Source of the DNA: Thermoplasmatota archaeon
Lineage (GTDB): Archaea; Thermoplasmatota; Thermoplasmata; Thermoplasmatales; GCA-001856825
NCBI GenBank assembly: GCA_023381415.1
Contig: JAMCUN010000032.1
Span: 27,025 to 91,024 of the forward strand
Direction: 5' to 3'
Length of the DNA: 64,000 nt
Position numbers and translations under genes: made by a program. This document shows positions 47,801 through 56,957 of this stretch, piece by piece; the first letter of the stretch is position 1; the number at the start of each line of letters is the position of its first letter. The notes below the pieces were generated by a model. That model did not search any database, had not been told where the DNA came from, and saw only the letters and a list, made by a program, of their open reading frames with translations.

Positions 47801-48392
47801 GAGCATTAACGATTACGCCGAAGAGAAGGGAAGACTTGACGAACTGCTTGGCAAGAAGTTAAGGCTTGAGGAAGAGATGAGCAGGCTTGGAGAACTTGAA
47901 AGCAAACTGGAGGAGCAGAAGAAGGTGGTATTCCTTGAGGTCTTTGAAGCGGTGAACAAGAACTTCATAGGCATTTATAAGGAACTCACAAACGGAGGGG
48001 AAGGATATCTTATGCTGGAAAATGTCACTAACCCGTTCCAGGGAGGGCTTGTAATAAAGGCATCTTCCAAGGGGAAGAAGGTGGATAACCTGGCATCACT
48101 GAGTGGCGGCGAAAAGAGCATTGCAGCCCTTTCATTCATCATAGCAATACAGAACTACGATCCTTCTCCAATCTACTTTATGGACGAAGTGGACATGTTC
48201 CTTGACGGAGTCAATGCCGAGAATGTCGGCAGATTGTTCAGGAGGAATTCTGAGAGCGCTCAGATCATAGCTGTAACACTCAGGAAAGCGACAATGAAAT
48301 ACGCACATCAGATAATAGGAGTTACATTCCAGGACAAGAATAGCACTGTCTTTACGAAGGAGCTGGAACCTGAGGAGGCGGTGGCAACATGA
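44874..48392 (+). CDS. smc: Chromosome segregation protein SMC
   Basis: MENFKSFGRKTVVDF...GPNASGKSNIGDAL; coiled coils and hinge; SGGEKSIAALSFI...MDEVDMFLD. Confidence 0.97.
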   Translation: MKKMFLKRIEMENFKSFGRKTVVDFRSGYTSVTGPNASGKSNIGDALLFVLGTKSNKSLRAQKLTDLIHRNQSGKPSPYLKASVTFDNKDRLVPLDANEVTFTRMVKLSENNDQDYSSYYYINEDRARLQDFEYLLEKVKIFADGYNFVRQGDITGIVEMTPLERRGILEEVGGISVYNTEIEKANNEKEKTRENMVTVQALVAELSGRVELLTKEKEQAEAYLSKKGEIERDESIILFRKKSDTESEITTIKEQIEKINSEINATDEKVKELVAKGDELDKRISSLQESNKELEEFQRIKADLDSSKINYAKVNMEHENLLGTISQIKKEISDLTSRKKKLENEVKQNETKVKSLEEDLKSKNDELKELELNIQDLENKSATSVDKFEDLAKTINEINRQKEDTLNELAKHKSNLSSIQARNTGIMEEMSKVEEELATLEFSIKDADWRSKNLKKTSPQGEDFNKLYLETKKRIDQLRKDEEDITTQIEKAESEVGKVQGVKLSGVWESINFINTESANGNLKGIRGTVDSLISYSPENEKAVRAAAGNRLFSIVVEKDEDAQAAIESLKRKGKGRLTFLPLNKIIPLRPRGKAVMLAQDKSTLGFLSEKVTAEDSLKDIISYVFSDTLLVRDMKVAREVMGGVRIVTLDGDLIDPSNAMTGGTLPKREIAKDLDGLTAKLSSLKGRRVEIRNELGLLENELRGLAEKINKAHLEVGKSEGEYNQMVSRKKELEEQLRKKKAYLDERKKLLEIGHNDEMAENAAIEQINSELESINAKIEKINAEKDKAMDKKTREEIRAMKQRLGELKNEVEERVTNLNNQKMTLSGLKANLDSVEESIELKQDELSNGKKTSDEMEASMQKIKGELDALTSLYQSKEGKLKKRGEEIEKITNERFKVRSEIDSKTTIKKTKMDFLLSLQAKMEDATQRISELSKEIEEKKYEIIEDHRSVEEIKKEINILENQLREMEPINLKSINDYAEEKGRLDELLGKKLRLEEEMSRLGELESKLEEQKKVVFLEVFEAVNKNFIGIYKELTNGGEGYLMLENVTNPFQGGLVIKASSKGKKVDNLASLSGGEKSIAALSFIIAIQNYDPSPIYFMDEVDMFLDGVNAENVGRLFRRNSESAQIIAVTLRKATMKYAHQIIGVTFQDKNSTVFTKELEPEEAVAT

Positions 48393-49168
48393 CATCAGAG
48401 CTGTTCTCTGAGATCCTGAACAAGAACAAGGATCAGGCGGTCATTGAGAAGATCATGCAGGAGGAGATATCGCCGGAGATCGAGAACAAGAGGGGGGAGA
48501 TAATCCTGAAGGTTCTTGAGGTTGTAGATAAGTATGGCCTCGACCCCTGGAACATCGATCTTGATAAATTCACAACTGTTTTCCTGAGCGAGGTAAACAA
48601 GTACTTCAGGGACTTCCCTGTGGCTGGTAAAATAGTATATTTCGCCTGGATCAATATAAGGAACAAGAGCGAACTGATGCTTCCTCAGCCTGAAGAGCCA
48701 GAGGAGATATTTGAAGATTCAGTGGACGTAGGTGGGGAGGAGCTTCCAGTGCCGGAAATATCTCTTGGATACCTGCCCGTCGAGAAGAGGAACGTTACAA
48801 TAGAGGACATAGTGGATGCGATAAAGAATACTCCGATAAGCTTCCTTACAAACACAGTAAGGAAGGCAAAGAAGATAATATTCCAGGAGACAGCACACCC
48901 AGAGGACTTCCAGGTAATCATAGGCGAGGTCTGGAACAGGATGCTCCACTCAAAGAAGGATCATTTCACCATGGAATCTATTTCCAAAGGCTCTACAGAT
49001 GACCTGATTGACGTGTTCCAGTCCTCCCTGTTCCTCTCATACTTTGGCCGGATCGAACTGAACCAGGAGGTACCCTTCGGCAACATATGGATAAAGATGT
49101 TGAAGAAGGACAGCAGTACGACACCTGTCCCGGAAGTGAAACTAGAAACAGACGACTTCGTAGTATAA
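48389..49168 (+). CDS. scpA: Segregation and condensation protein A
   Basis: YGLDPWNIDLDKFTTVFL; ATGA overlap with smc. Confidence 0.93.
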   Translation: MTSELFSEILNKNKDQAVIEKIMQEEISPEIENKRGEIILKVLEVVDKYGLDPWNIDLDKFTTVFLSEVNKYFRDFPVAGKIVYFAWINIRNKSELMLPQPEEPEEIFEDSVDVGGEELPVPEISLGYLPVEKRNVTIEDIVDAIKNTPISFLTNTVRKAKKIIFQETAHPEDFQVIIGEVWNRMLHSKKDHFTMESISKGSTDDLIDVFQSSLFLSYFGRIELNQEVPFGNIWIKMLKKDSSTTPVPEVKLETDDFVV

Positions 49169-49268
49169 CTGCTCCAGATAGTCTCCTTAGAATTTCGACT
49201 TGTTCTGGAAAGTTAGTCTTGTGACCTTAAATATCCAGTACCTGAACTCAGGCAGAGGGAGGGTGAAA

Positions 49269-49718
49269 TCAGCTCTGGGTGAGAATCTTTTCCATGGAGT
49301 ATGCGTCAGATCCGTCGTTGTAATATGAAGGGAGCAAACTTGCGATAGAGTATCCGTGATTTTTGTAGAATGCGATTGCTTCAAGATTGTCTGTCCTCAC
49401 CTCGAGCTTGATCCTGTTTATCTTAACCTTCTGAGCTTCCTGTTCGAAGAGCGTTATCAATCCAGTTCCGATGCCGTTTCTTCTGAAAGGCTTATCGACT
49501 GCGAGCATCAGTATCCTTGCCTCCTTCTCCCCTGATATTCCTCCGCAGATGAAACCTGCAACCGTCTGGTCGGACATTCCAAGTATGAAGGCAGAAGGCC
49601 ACGACTTCTGTATGTCTAGAAATACGAAGTCGTTGTACCGTTCCGTCAGGTTCCTCTTTGTAATCTCTATTACATCGTCGAGCTGAGATTGCTTGAACAG
49701 TCTGAACTGGACAAACAT
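49269..49718 (-). CDS. GNAT N-acetyltransferase (RimI-like)
   Basis: RRNGIGTGLITLFEQEAQKVKINRIKLEVRTDNLEAIAFYKNHGYSI. Confidence 0.9.
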   Translation of the reverse strand: MFVQFRLFKQSQLDDVIEITKRNLTERYNDFVFLDIQKSWPSAFILGMSDQTVAGFICGGISGEKEARILMLAVDKPFRRNGIGTGLITLFEQEAQKVKINRIKLEVRTDNLEAIAFYKNHGYSIASLLPSYYNDGSDAYSMEKILTQS

Positions 49719-49726
49719 TGTCTTCT

Positions 49727-50923
49727 TCAGAAGGTGTTTATCTCCCCCGCTACGAGCATCTTGGTTATCCTGTTCAGGTTTGCCAGCCAGTCGTCTGCGA
49801 TGTTAGTGAAATCCTTGGTATACTTCTTTGCTACCTGCTCTGTTGTTCCCACTATCTGGAGGTTGGCAACGTGCGGATCGTCAATCGGTCTTCCTATCTG
49901 TGAAACGATCCTTACGTGGATCTCAGGTACGTCCCCACCTGATTCTTTTATGCACTGCTCCGCTATCTTCATTGCTGCCAGATTGTACAGCTTGCCGACG
50001 TGGGTGACCGGATTCTTGCCAGCCGCCGCTTCCATGCTCATCGGCCTGTAAGGTGTGATAAGGCCAGTGACTCTGTTCCCCCTCCCGACCGACCCGTCAT
50101 CTCCGTTCTCCATAGAAAGTCCCGTGACTGTGAGGTAATACAACTTTTCCTTTGGATTGTCCGCGGTGTTGATTGCCACTTTTATTTCGCGCTTTGCTTC
50201 CTTCTGTACGTACTTCTCGACCATCTCCCTTGCCTTCTCTTTCTTGTCCACGTAGTCTTCCCCGTCCTTGAGGTATTTTCCTACCATTGCAGCGGCGATT
50301 GTGAGGTTTATCGTATCCTTCTTCCTGAACCCCATCACTTTGACGTCATAACCGAGTGCTGGGATGGTCTTCTTCAGGTCAGAGTTAACGAAGTTCTCTG
50401 CCCTCATCACTGCCTTTTCAACCTCGGAGAATGGAGCAAATCCTACACCAAAAGAGGTATCGTTGGACAGGAGCTTTGTTGTGTCATAGAGTGACCTGAG
50501 GTCAATCGAGCCGTGGCCGATCCTGCAGTCGATCATGACATCGCTTTCGATATTTAGCGTGTCAAACCTGTTCCTCAGATAGTCTGAAGCTGCCTTGATC
50601 GCGATGCTTCTATACGGTATCCTCTTCCCGTTTACTGTAGTTGTCGCTCTCCCGGAAAGAAGTATGTATACAGGTTCAAGAATAATGCCTCCATTGAATT
50701 CCGGCTGAGACTGCCCACCAACAACTTCCACCTGGTCTGTGTTGTGATGCAGTATTCGACCATAATTCTCTATGTAGTACTTTGACAGAGATCTGCTCAC
50801 TGCCTCTGCTATTCCATCAGATACAGAATCTGGATGGCCGATTCCCTTTCGTTCAACTATCTCGACCTCCCTATCCTCAACTCTAGCCTGAGGCAGAGAT
50901 TCGACTATTATGTTCCTTTGCAT
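49727..50923 (-). CDS. mat: Archaeal-type S-adenosylmethionine synthetase
   Basis: VERKGIGHPDSVSDGIAEAVSRSLSKYY, HHNTDQVEVVGGQSQPEF. Confidence 0.96.
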   Translation of the reverse strand: MQRNIIVESLPQARVEDREVEIVERKGIGHPDSVSDGIAEAVSRSLSKYYIENYGRILHHNTDQVEVVGGQSQPEFNGGIILEPVYILLSGRATTTVNGKRIPYRSIAIKAASDYLRNRFDTLNIESDVMIDCRIGHGSIDLRSLYDTTKLLSNDTSFGVGFAPFSEVEKAVMRAENFVNSDLKKTIPALGYDVKVMGFRKKDTINLTIAAAMVGKYLKDGEDYVDKKEKAREMVEKYVQKEAKREIKVAINTADNPKEKLYYLTVTGLSMENGDDGSVGRGNRVTGLITPYRPMSMEAAAGKNPVTHVGKLYNLAAMKIAEQCIKESGGDVPEIHVRIVSQIGRPIDDPHVANLQIVGTTEQVAKKYTKDFTNIADDWLANLNRITKMLVAGEINTF

Positions 50924-51044
50924 TAGGATTCCTCCATATTCACTAAAATTTCCTCTATAAATAAAATGTTTGTTGTTCTAACTGCATAAAAACACAGGCA
51001 ACGTTCCAAAAAATAGTTTAATAGATTCCAAGGATTCGGTTATC

Positions 51045-52526
51045 GTGAAGAGGGGAGAGATGAGGAACGCTATAATATCAGTTTCATCAAAAGAAGGGTT
51101 AGAGAAAGCAGGAAAATTCCTGATTCAGAACGACTTCAACATTTTCGGAACATCCGGGACAAGAATGTACCTGGAAAGGAATGGAATTAGGTGCGGAAGC
51201 GTGGATGAATTAACTGGAAATCCAGAAATTCTGGGTGGACGGGTTAAGACGCTTTCTGCCGCACTTTCGGCAGGCATACTTGCGGAGGACAGGGACGACG
51301 AGGAGCTGAAGAGATACGGGTACATCCCGATAGACCTTGTGTACGTTGAGCTTTACGACTTCATTGGCTCCTTCAGGAAGAAGATAGGTGACTTGGTTGA
51401 ATTTATAGACATTGGTGGAGTGACGATGCTAAGGGCAGCTGCCAAAAACTTCAGCAGGGTGATAACAGTACCCGGAGGGGAGGCCATGGAATGGGTGATG
51501 TCTGAAATGAAGGAAGGGGAAATACCTCTTGTTCTAAGGAAAAAGTTGGCGGCAGATACCTTCAGACTCACGTCCCTCTACGATTATGCCATATCCGAAT
51601 GGATGGGGGCTGACGGGAAAAACTTCACTACAGGAGGGATTGAAACAACGAAGTTAAGATATGGTGAGAACCCCCATCAGGCAGCCCGTTCATATGCTCT
51701 TTATCCTCCCTTTTATGAAGTCATTAAGGTAGGGAAGGAAGTGAGTTTCAACAACATCATAGACGCATGGACCGCCTGGGAACTTTCTTTCAGGATCGGG
51801 CGAGGTTCAAGTACAGTCGTAAAGCATGCATCTCCTTGTGGGGCTGCGGTTGGTGAAAATTCGATGGAGAAGGCATATTCGTCTGATCCAATCTCCGCAT
51901 ATGGTGGTATTCTGGCCCACAACGGAGTGGTCAACAAGGGACATGCATCCTTCCTCAAGGACAAGTTTCTTGAGTTAATAATAGCAAGAGATTTTGAAGA
52001 AGACGCAATTGAACTGCTGGACAAGAAGAAGAACATTAGGCTCCTAAGAGGAAAGGATGATGTGTATTCAGTGCCTGACATAAGGAGTGCTGGAAACGTC
52101 CTCCTTGTGCAGGAATGGAACAAGAAATCCAACCTGAAATTCGAGGTGAAGAGCGGAAAGGCTACAGAAAGAACAATCAGCGATGTCAACTTCGGATGGG
52201 AGGTTGTCAAATCTATAAAGAGCAACGCAATTGCAATAGTTCAGGACGGCTGGCTTCTCGCATCTTGCGGCGGACAGCCGAACAGGGTGGATGCCGTCAA
52301 GATAGCGCTGAACAGGGCAGAGGAGTTGAAGAGGATCGATGAAAATAGCCTGCTCGTTTCTGATGGTTTTTTTCCGTTCGCAGATTCGATTGAACTGATT
52401 GAGAGCAGGGGAATAAGGAATATAGCAGCACCATTGGGTTCAATAAGGGACCACGACGTCCTAGATTATGCAGAGATAAAGGGGCTCACGTTCATAGAGA
52501 TAAAGGAGAGGGCGTTCAGGCACTAA
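51045..52526 (+). CDS. purH: Bifunctional AICAR formyltransferase / IMP cyclohydrolase
   Basis: AIISVSSKEGLEKAGKFL, LGGRVKTLS, KLRYGENPHQAA, VVKHASPCGAAVG. Confidence 0.96.
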   Translation: MKRGEMRNAIISVSSKEGLEKAGKFLIQNDFNIFGTSGTRMYLERNGIRCGSVDELTGNPEILGGRVKTLSAALSAGILAEDRDDEELKRYGYIPIDLVYVELYDFIGSFRKKIGDLVEFIDIGGVTMLRAAAKNFSRVITVPGGEAMEWVMSEMKEGEIPLVLRKKLAADTFRLTSLYDYAISEWMGADGKNFTTGGIETTKLRYGENPHQAARSYALYPPFYEVIKVGKEVSFNNIIDAWTAWELSFRIGRGSSTVVKHASPCGAAVGENSMEKAYSSDPISAYGGILAHNGVVNKGHASFLKDKFLELIIARDFEEDAIELLDKKKNIRLLRGKDDVYSVPDIRSAGNVLLVQEWNKKSNLKFEVKSGKATERTISDVNFGWEVVKSIKSNAIAIVQDGWLLASCGGQPNRVDAVKIALNRAEELKRIDENSLLVSDGFFPFADSIELIESRGIRNIAAPLGSIRDHDVLDYAEIKGLTFIEIKERAFRH

Positions 52527-52528
52527 TT

Positions 52529-53308
52529 TCAAGGAACGTAGCGATATATGCCTGTCTTTATCTCCATTATTTCGCCGTCATTCATCAGGTTCCTTATCTC
52601 TTCCTCCAGCTCCTCCCTAGGTATGCGACCTCCTAGCTTGTCAACAAGTTCGTTGAACGATATCTCCCTGTAACTCTTTATTTCCTTCAGGATGTTTTCC
52701 CTGTTCCCACTGTTCACATTCCTTAGAAAAACTTCTATCTGATCCGAAAATTTTTCCACGTCTATAGAACCCTTGAGACTGAAACGCGTGTAAACCCCAA
52801 GCCCGTTTCTTTGAGAGTTCAGAAGGGCTATTAGTTCTTCCTTGTCTCTCGTCCCAGAAGATATTGCCCTTGAAATCTTCTTCACCCTTTCGCTCATGAA
52901 CTGTACCGACTTTGATTCCAGGTACTTGCGCTCTAGTTCGGATATCTTTGAAATGCTCTCAAGGTAGAACCTCTTTGAAATCTGCCCCTGAGAGTTGGAT
53001 ACGGAAACCTTCCCTATCACTAATAAATCGTCATTCTCCTTCAGTTCATCGAGAGCCTCGAGGCTTTCTGAATAGTAAGAACCAACGTAAAGCGTCACTT
53101 CGTTGAATGAGTCCTTGACTCTTAGTGTTGGCCTCTCATCCTCGTCTGACTTCCCTGCAAATTTACCAGAAATCAGAAATCTGCTGACGAGCAGACCCAG
53201 TTCAGAAAGGCCGAATGACGTGCCGTCTTCCCCTTCCTCCTTGTACATCTCGTCGATCCCGAGCAGCTCGGGGGTTGTGATCCTCACCGCAGGCTCCCGT
53301 GCTTTCAT
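52529..53308 (-). CDS. RPA-associated OB-fold/winged-helix protein
   Basis: OB-like core VGSYYSESLEALDELKENDDLLVIGKVS; ATGA overlap with the adjacent RPA gene. Confidence 0.75.
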   Translation of the reverse strand: MKAREPAVRITTPELLGIDEMYKEEGEDGTSFGLSELGLLVSRFLISGKFAGKSDEDERPTLRVKDSFNEVTLYVGSYYSESLEALDELKENDDLLVIGKVSVSNSQGQISKRFYLESISKISELERKYLESKSVQFMSERVKKISRAISSGTRDKEELIALLNSQRNGLGVYTRFSLKGSIDVEKFSDQIEVFLRNVNSGNRENILKEIKSYREISFNELVDKLGGRIPREELEEEIRNLMNDGEIMEIKTGIYRYVP

Positions 53309-54573
53309 CTTAACGCCTCTATAGCCTTTTGGTATCCTTCACCTATCTTGCTCTCGTCCATCACAGCGACCTCCTCGAATTCCATGTACGTGCCAGATGA
53401 ACCCCTGAAACCGTACACCTTGAACTGCACAGGTTTCATCATCAGCTTCCCCTTTATTTCCTCTAGAAGTTCGGATTCCCTGCCATTTTCTATTGATTTC
53501 TTTATCATGTCCCTCCCTCCTTCCACGTATCTTTCAAGGACCTTCTGGTATCCATAAACAAGCGGAGAAGCGTAACCGTCATCAAGCAACATCGACAATC
53601 TCAGTATCTTTTCCACAGGCGCGTCTGGATGGTTGCTGCACTTACCCTCCTTCACGACCTTTTGACAGACAGAACAAACACTTACCAGTATGTTCTTGTC
53701 AAATATCTTCAGTATTATTCCATCTCCCTCGACGCTTCCGCTTTGAGAGTTTGAGAGCTGTTCCAGTGTCCCGAATTTGCCACTTTCCTGGGAGATAACG
53801 TTTATCTTCGTACCCTTCCCTATTTGAAGGTAGAGTTTCTCCTTGAATTGCTTCACCGAGGCTCCCCTAATCTCCACCTGTCCATCTGTAAGTGGAGTCC
53901 CCCAGCTCTGGACTGAAATGTTTCCGGACGAATCTTCAAGCACCCCAGAATAAAGAGTTACCAAGTCCCTCCCGACCTTATCCCTGCTGCCTGTTGACCT
54001 GAGCGCCCCCTTTATGGTTACATCGTACATATCAGGTTTGAGGTCCTTAATCAATAGTGTCTCGCCAATTACGCTCTTGAGGTTCGATTTTTCCAGGACG
54101 TTCATCTCCATCTTTGAGAATATTGTTAGGTAAGGACGATCGTTGTAATTGCTGACTGAGGCGTTGATCAGCAGTATCAAGTCCCCCTTCCCTATCCTGC
54201 TGGTACCTTCAGGAAATTCTGTGAAAGGGAGCCTTCCCGTCCTATCTTCGAGCGACCCTACGCACCTGATTCTTCTGTTCCCGTCTTTCTCATATTCTAT
54301 GCATCGGACGGAGCTCACACTTCCCAATATATTTCCGTGGTATCCGTCTTTTATTTCCTTGATAGGTGGAGCCTGGAAGAAGATATTCATGTCACCAGAG
54401 TATTTCCTCAAAAGCTCTAGAGCAAGCTTCAGAGGAGCCTCATCCTTTGAGGCAATTCTCTTCTTGAATTCCGTGACGGCCTCCTCGTTGTTCTGGACAG
54501 CCTCACTGAACCTCTTTAAATATTGATCTATAAAATCGTTTCCGGGCAAGACGTTTCTACCTCTTTTCATCAA
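53305..54573 (-). CDS. rpa: Replication factor A (RPA1-like) single-stranded DNA-binding protein
   Basis: Multiple OB folds; zinc motif CSVCQKVVKEGKCSNH. Confidence 0.88.
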   Translation of the reverse strand: MMKRGRNVLPGNDFIDQYLKRFSEAVQNNEEAVTEFKKRIASKDEAPLKLALELLRKYSGDMNIFFQAPPIKEIKDGYHGNILGSVSSVRCIEYEKDGNRRIRCVGSLEDRTGRLPFTEFPEGTSRIGKGDLILLINASVSNYNDRPYLTIFSKMEMNVLEKSNLKSVIGETLLIKDLKPDMYDVTIKGALRSTGSRDKVGRDLVTLYSGVLEDSSGNISVQSWGTPLTDGQVEIRGASVKQFKEKLYLQIGKGTKINVISQESGKFGTLEQLSNSQSGSVEGDGIILKIFDKNILVSVCSVCQKVVKEGKCSNHPDAPVEKILRLSMLLDDGYASPLVYGYQKVLERYVEGGRDMIKKSIENGRESELLEEIKGKLMMKPVQFKVYGFRGSSGTYMEFEEVAVMDESKIGEGYQKAIEALR

Positions 54574-55610
54574 TGTTTTCTGGCAAAAAAGCTTATCCCA
54601 TTTGCCTTCTTTGTGACTATTGTCGTTTCATAGTAGTTTGGCCTAGTAACTATCTGATATGAAGACAGGAATTCATTTGGATACAGCAGGAACTTTTCCT
54701 CTCCTTTCTTCACCCCAAGTCTACCCATAACCTTCCTGGGGTTGTCGATAACTGCAGACAGTACCTGTTCTGGACTGAGCCTGTTAGTTTTCCTCTGGTA
54801 GCGATATAGAAATTCCACTTCTTCCATCACAGACGGTTCTGTTATGAATGCGTTGTCAGTACCAACAAGGACAGTCAGTCCGATCTTGAAGAATCTCGAA
54901 TAATCCGGCCTCTTTCCGTGGAAAAAATTTGATCTCGGAGTTATGGATACAGGTATGTCTCTCTTCCTCAGTTCCTCTAGGTCGCTGTCCGTAGCCTCAA
55001 TACAATGTACAGTGAAATCAGGATTAAGTGTTATCAGTCTTGAAATATCTTCCCTCTTGTCCTCGCTAAAATGAATTGCGAATATCCGCTTCTTTCTGTG
55101 TGCAGCCTTTGCCAGTCTGTTCAGCCAGCTGAATTCATAGTCTGATAGGGCGCTCATCCCAAATCCGGCCGATTTTTCAAGAAGCGCATCAATTTCATCC
55201 GGCGAATTTGGTCTGGTAAGGAAATAACCGTTTATGCCACCGAACTTAGGAACCAAGTCAAGTCCCCTCATTCCTGATTCTCTGAAATCAAAGAAAGCTT
55301 CAGTTCCCTTGACCTTCATGAAATCTATTGATTTCTTGAAATATTTCCTAATCTCGGTTCGCGATGCTTCGGTGAGAGCTCTTATCTTTAGTCCATTTGG
55401 ACCTACGATCTGTTCTATACTTCCCTCAGGTTCAGTACTGATAAAGGAGTCGCCCAGATGTGTGTGGAAGTTAATTGGAGCCCTGATGAGAGTCCCCTCC
55501 AAATCTGCCTTTGGAGTCCCTTCTAGGAACTGTTCCTTAAGCAGGCTAAAAGTACCACTCTTCATTTTACCTTCGCTATAGATCTCTCCCCTTACAACTA
55601 GGTCCCTCAC
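54570..55610 (-). CDS. Amidohydrolase/aminohydrolase family protein
   Basis: NFHTHLGDSF, VHCIEATDSDLEEL, VLVGTDNAFI. Confidence 0.8.
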   Translation of the reverse strand: MRDLVVRGEIYSEGKMKSGTFSLLKEQFLEGTPKADLEGTLIRAPINFHTHLGDSFISTEPEGSIEQIVGPNGLKIRALTEASRTEIRKYFKKSIDFMKVKGTEAFFDFRESGMRGLDLVPKFGGINGYFLTRPNSPDEIDALLEKSAGFGMSALSDYEFSWLNRLAKAAHRKKRIFAIHFSEDKREDISRLITLNPDFTVHCIEATDSDLEELRKRDIPVSITPRSNFFHGKRPDYSRFFKIGLTVLVGTDNAFITEPSVMEEVEFLYRYQRKTNRLSPEQVLSAVIDNPRKVMGRLGVKKGEEKFLLYPNEFLSSYQIVTRPNYYETTIVTKKANGISFFARKH

Positions 55611-55664
55611 GAATTACGATAGCTGCAACGGTTAAATATTTTTAACCATTGAAGATGACAATCA

Positions 55665-56957
55665 GTGGAATTATTCAAAGAATTGAGCGGATTCAGGATG
55701 TCCTCTGTTAGGGAAGATATGATCCACGTACTGGGGTCGGCATTCAATGAGAATCTGCCGGAGACAAAGGTATTCGAATACTTAAGAAGGGGAGTCAGCC
55801 CTGAACCCATGGGGAGATTGGTTGTCATAGGATTCGGCAAGGCGTCACAGGGGATGTACGAAGGTGTGAAGCGCTTCTTTGGGAATAGAATCTCTAACTC
55901 GGCGATAATCGCACCTGTGGAGGCATACCGGGATTTCGAGCCCCCTCTGCTGCCTGGAAATCATCCACTTCCATCAAGAGAGTCCATAGAGAGCTCAAGA
56001 ATAGTGATGGACTTGCTCACCGGGCTGAAGGAGGAAGACCTCGTGATAGTCCTTATCTCAGGCGGAGGTTCGTCTCTATTCGAAGTACTGAAGGATGGAG
56101 TTGACCTGAGCAGCTACAACAGGGTAATTGAATGCATGATGCGAAACGGGGCTTCAATATCGGAGGTAAATGCTATAAGATACCTGTTCTCAGAAGTCAA
56201 GGGAGGAGGTCTTTTGCGCTACACTTATCCAGCAAATGTCCTGGGGCTTGTAATCTCTGACGTGCCAGGGGATTCCATTTGGACTATAGCTTCGGGGCCA
56301 ACATCCAACCCTCCAGATCAGAGTTTCGTGGAAAAAGTATCCATGAAGTTCGGGGGTTTGTGCAGCATTCCCCTCCCTCAGTATCCCATTGAATACCCGA
56401 AGTCGAGAAGCCGCAACGAGATCGTCCTAAGGAATTCGGATTTTGTGTCCTCAATATGCAGAGGTCTGGTCAAGAAAGGGTACAGGGTACACGATGTCGG
56501 GTCCGGAATTGTTGGGTATACAAGCACAGTTGCAAAACTCTTTGTAGACAAGATGAGGGAGGATTACAATGAGAACAGGTCTCCAATTTTTGTGGTTGGA
56601 GGGGGAGAGAGCTCAACAGAGGTCAAGGGAAATGGAACAGGCGGGAGGAATCTTGAAACATCCATGAAGGTCCTCTTGCTGATGGAGGATGAAGAGATAT
56701 TTGCATTCGGGAGCATTGGTACGGACGGAATTGATGGTTCAAGCAAGGCGATGGGAGCCATAGTGGACAATTCCTCACTCAAGATACTGAAAAGAGAATA
56801 CATAAGGGAAAGTTTATCCAGGAGCGAAAGCCTGAAACCACTCAAGGAGAGCCGGGACGCCCTATTTACCGGATTTACAGGTACTAATGTTGCAGATATA
56901 TTCATCGGCTACTATGCAGGCATCGGGAAAGGGGCACAGATCACTGATCCTTACTGA
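55665..56957 (+). CDS. Glycerate 2-kinase (MOFRL family)
   Basis: VIGFGKASQGMYEG, LISGGGSSLFE, GGGESSTEVKGNGTGGRNLE, SIGTDGIDG. Confidence 0.92.
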   Translation: MELFKELSGFRMSSVREDMIHVLGSAFNENLPETKVFEYLRRGVSPEPMGRLVVIGFGKASQGMYEGVKRFFGNRISNSAIIAPVEAYRDFEPPLLPGNHPLPSRESIESSRIVMDLLTGLKEEDLVIVLISGGGSSLFEVLKDGVDLSSYNRVIECMMRNGASISEVNAIRYLFSEVKGGGLLRYTYPANVLGLVISDVPGDSIWTIASGPTSNPPDQSFVEKVSMKFGGLCSIPLPQYPIEYPKSRSRNEIVLRNSDFVSSICRGLVKKGYRVHDVGSGIVGYTSTVAKLFVDKMREDYNENRSPIFVVGGGESSTEVKGNGTGGRNLETSMKVLLLMEDEEIFAFGSIGTDGIDGSSKAMGAIVDNSSLKILKREYIRESLSRSESLKPLKESRDALFTGFTGTNVADIFIGYYAGIGKGAQITDPY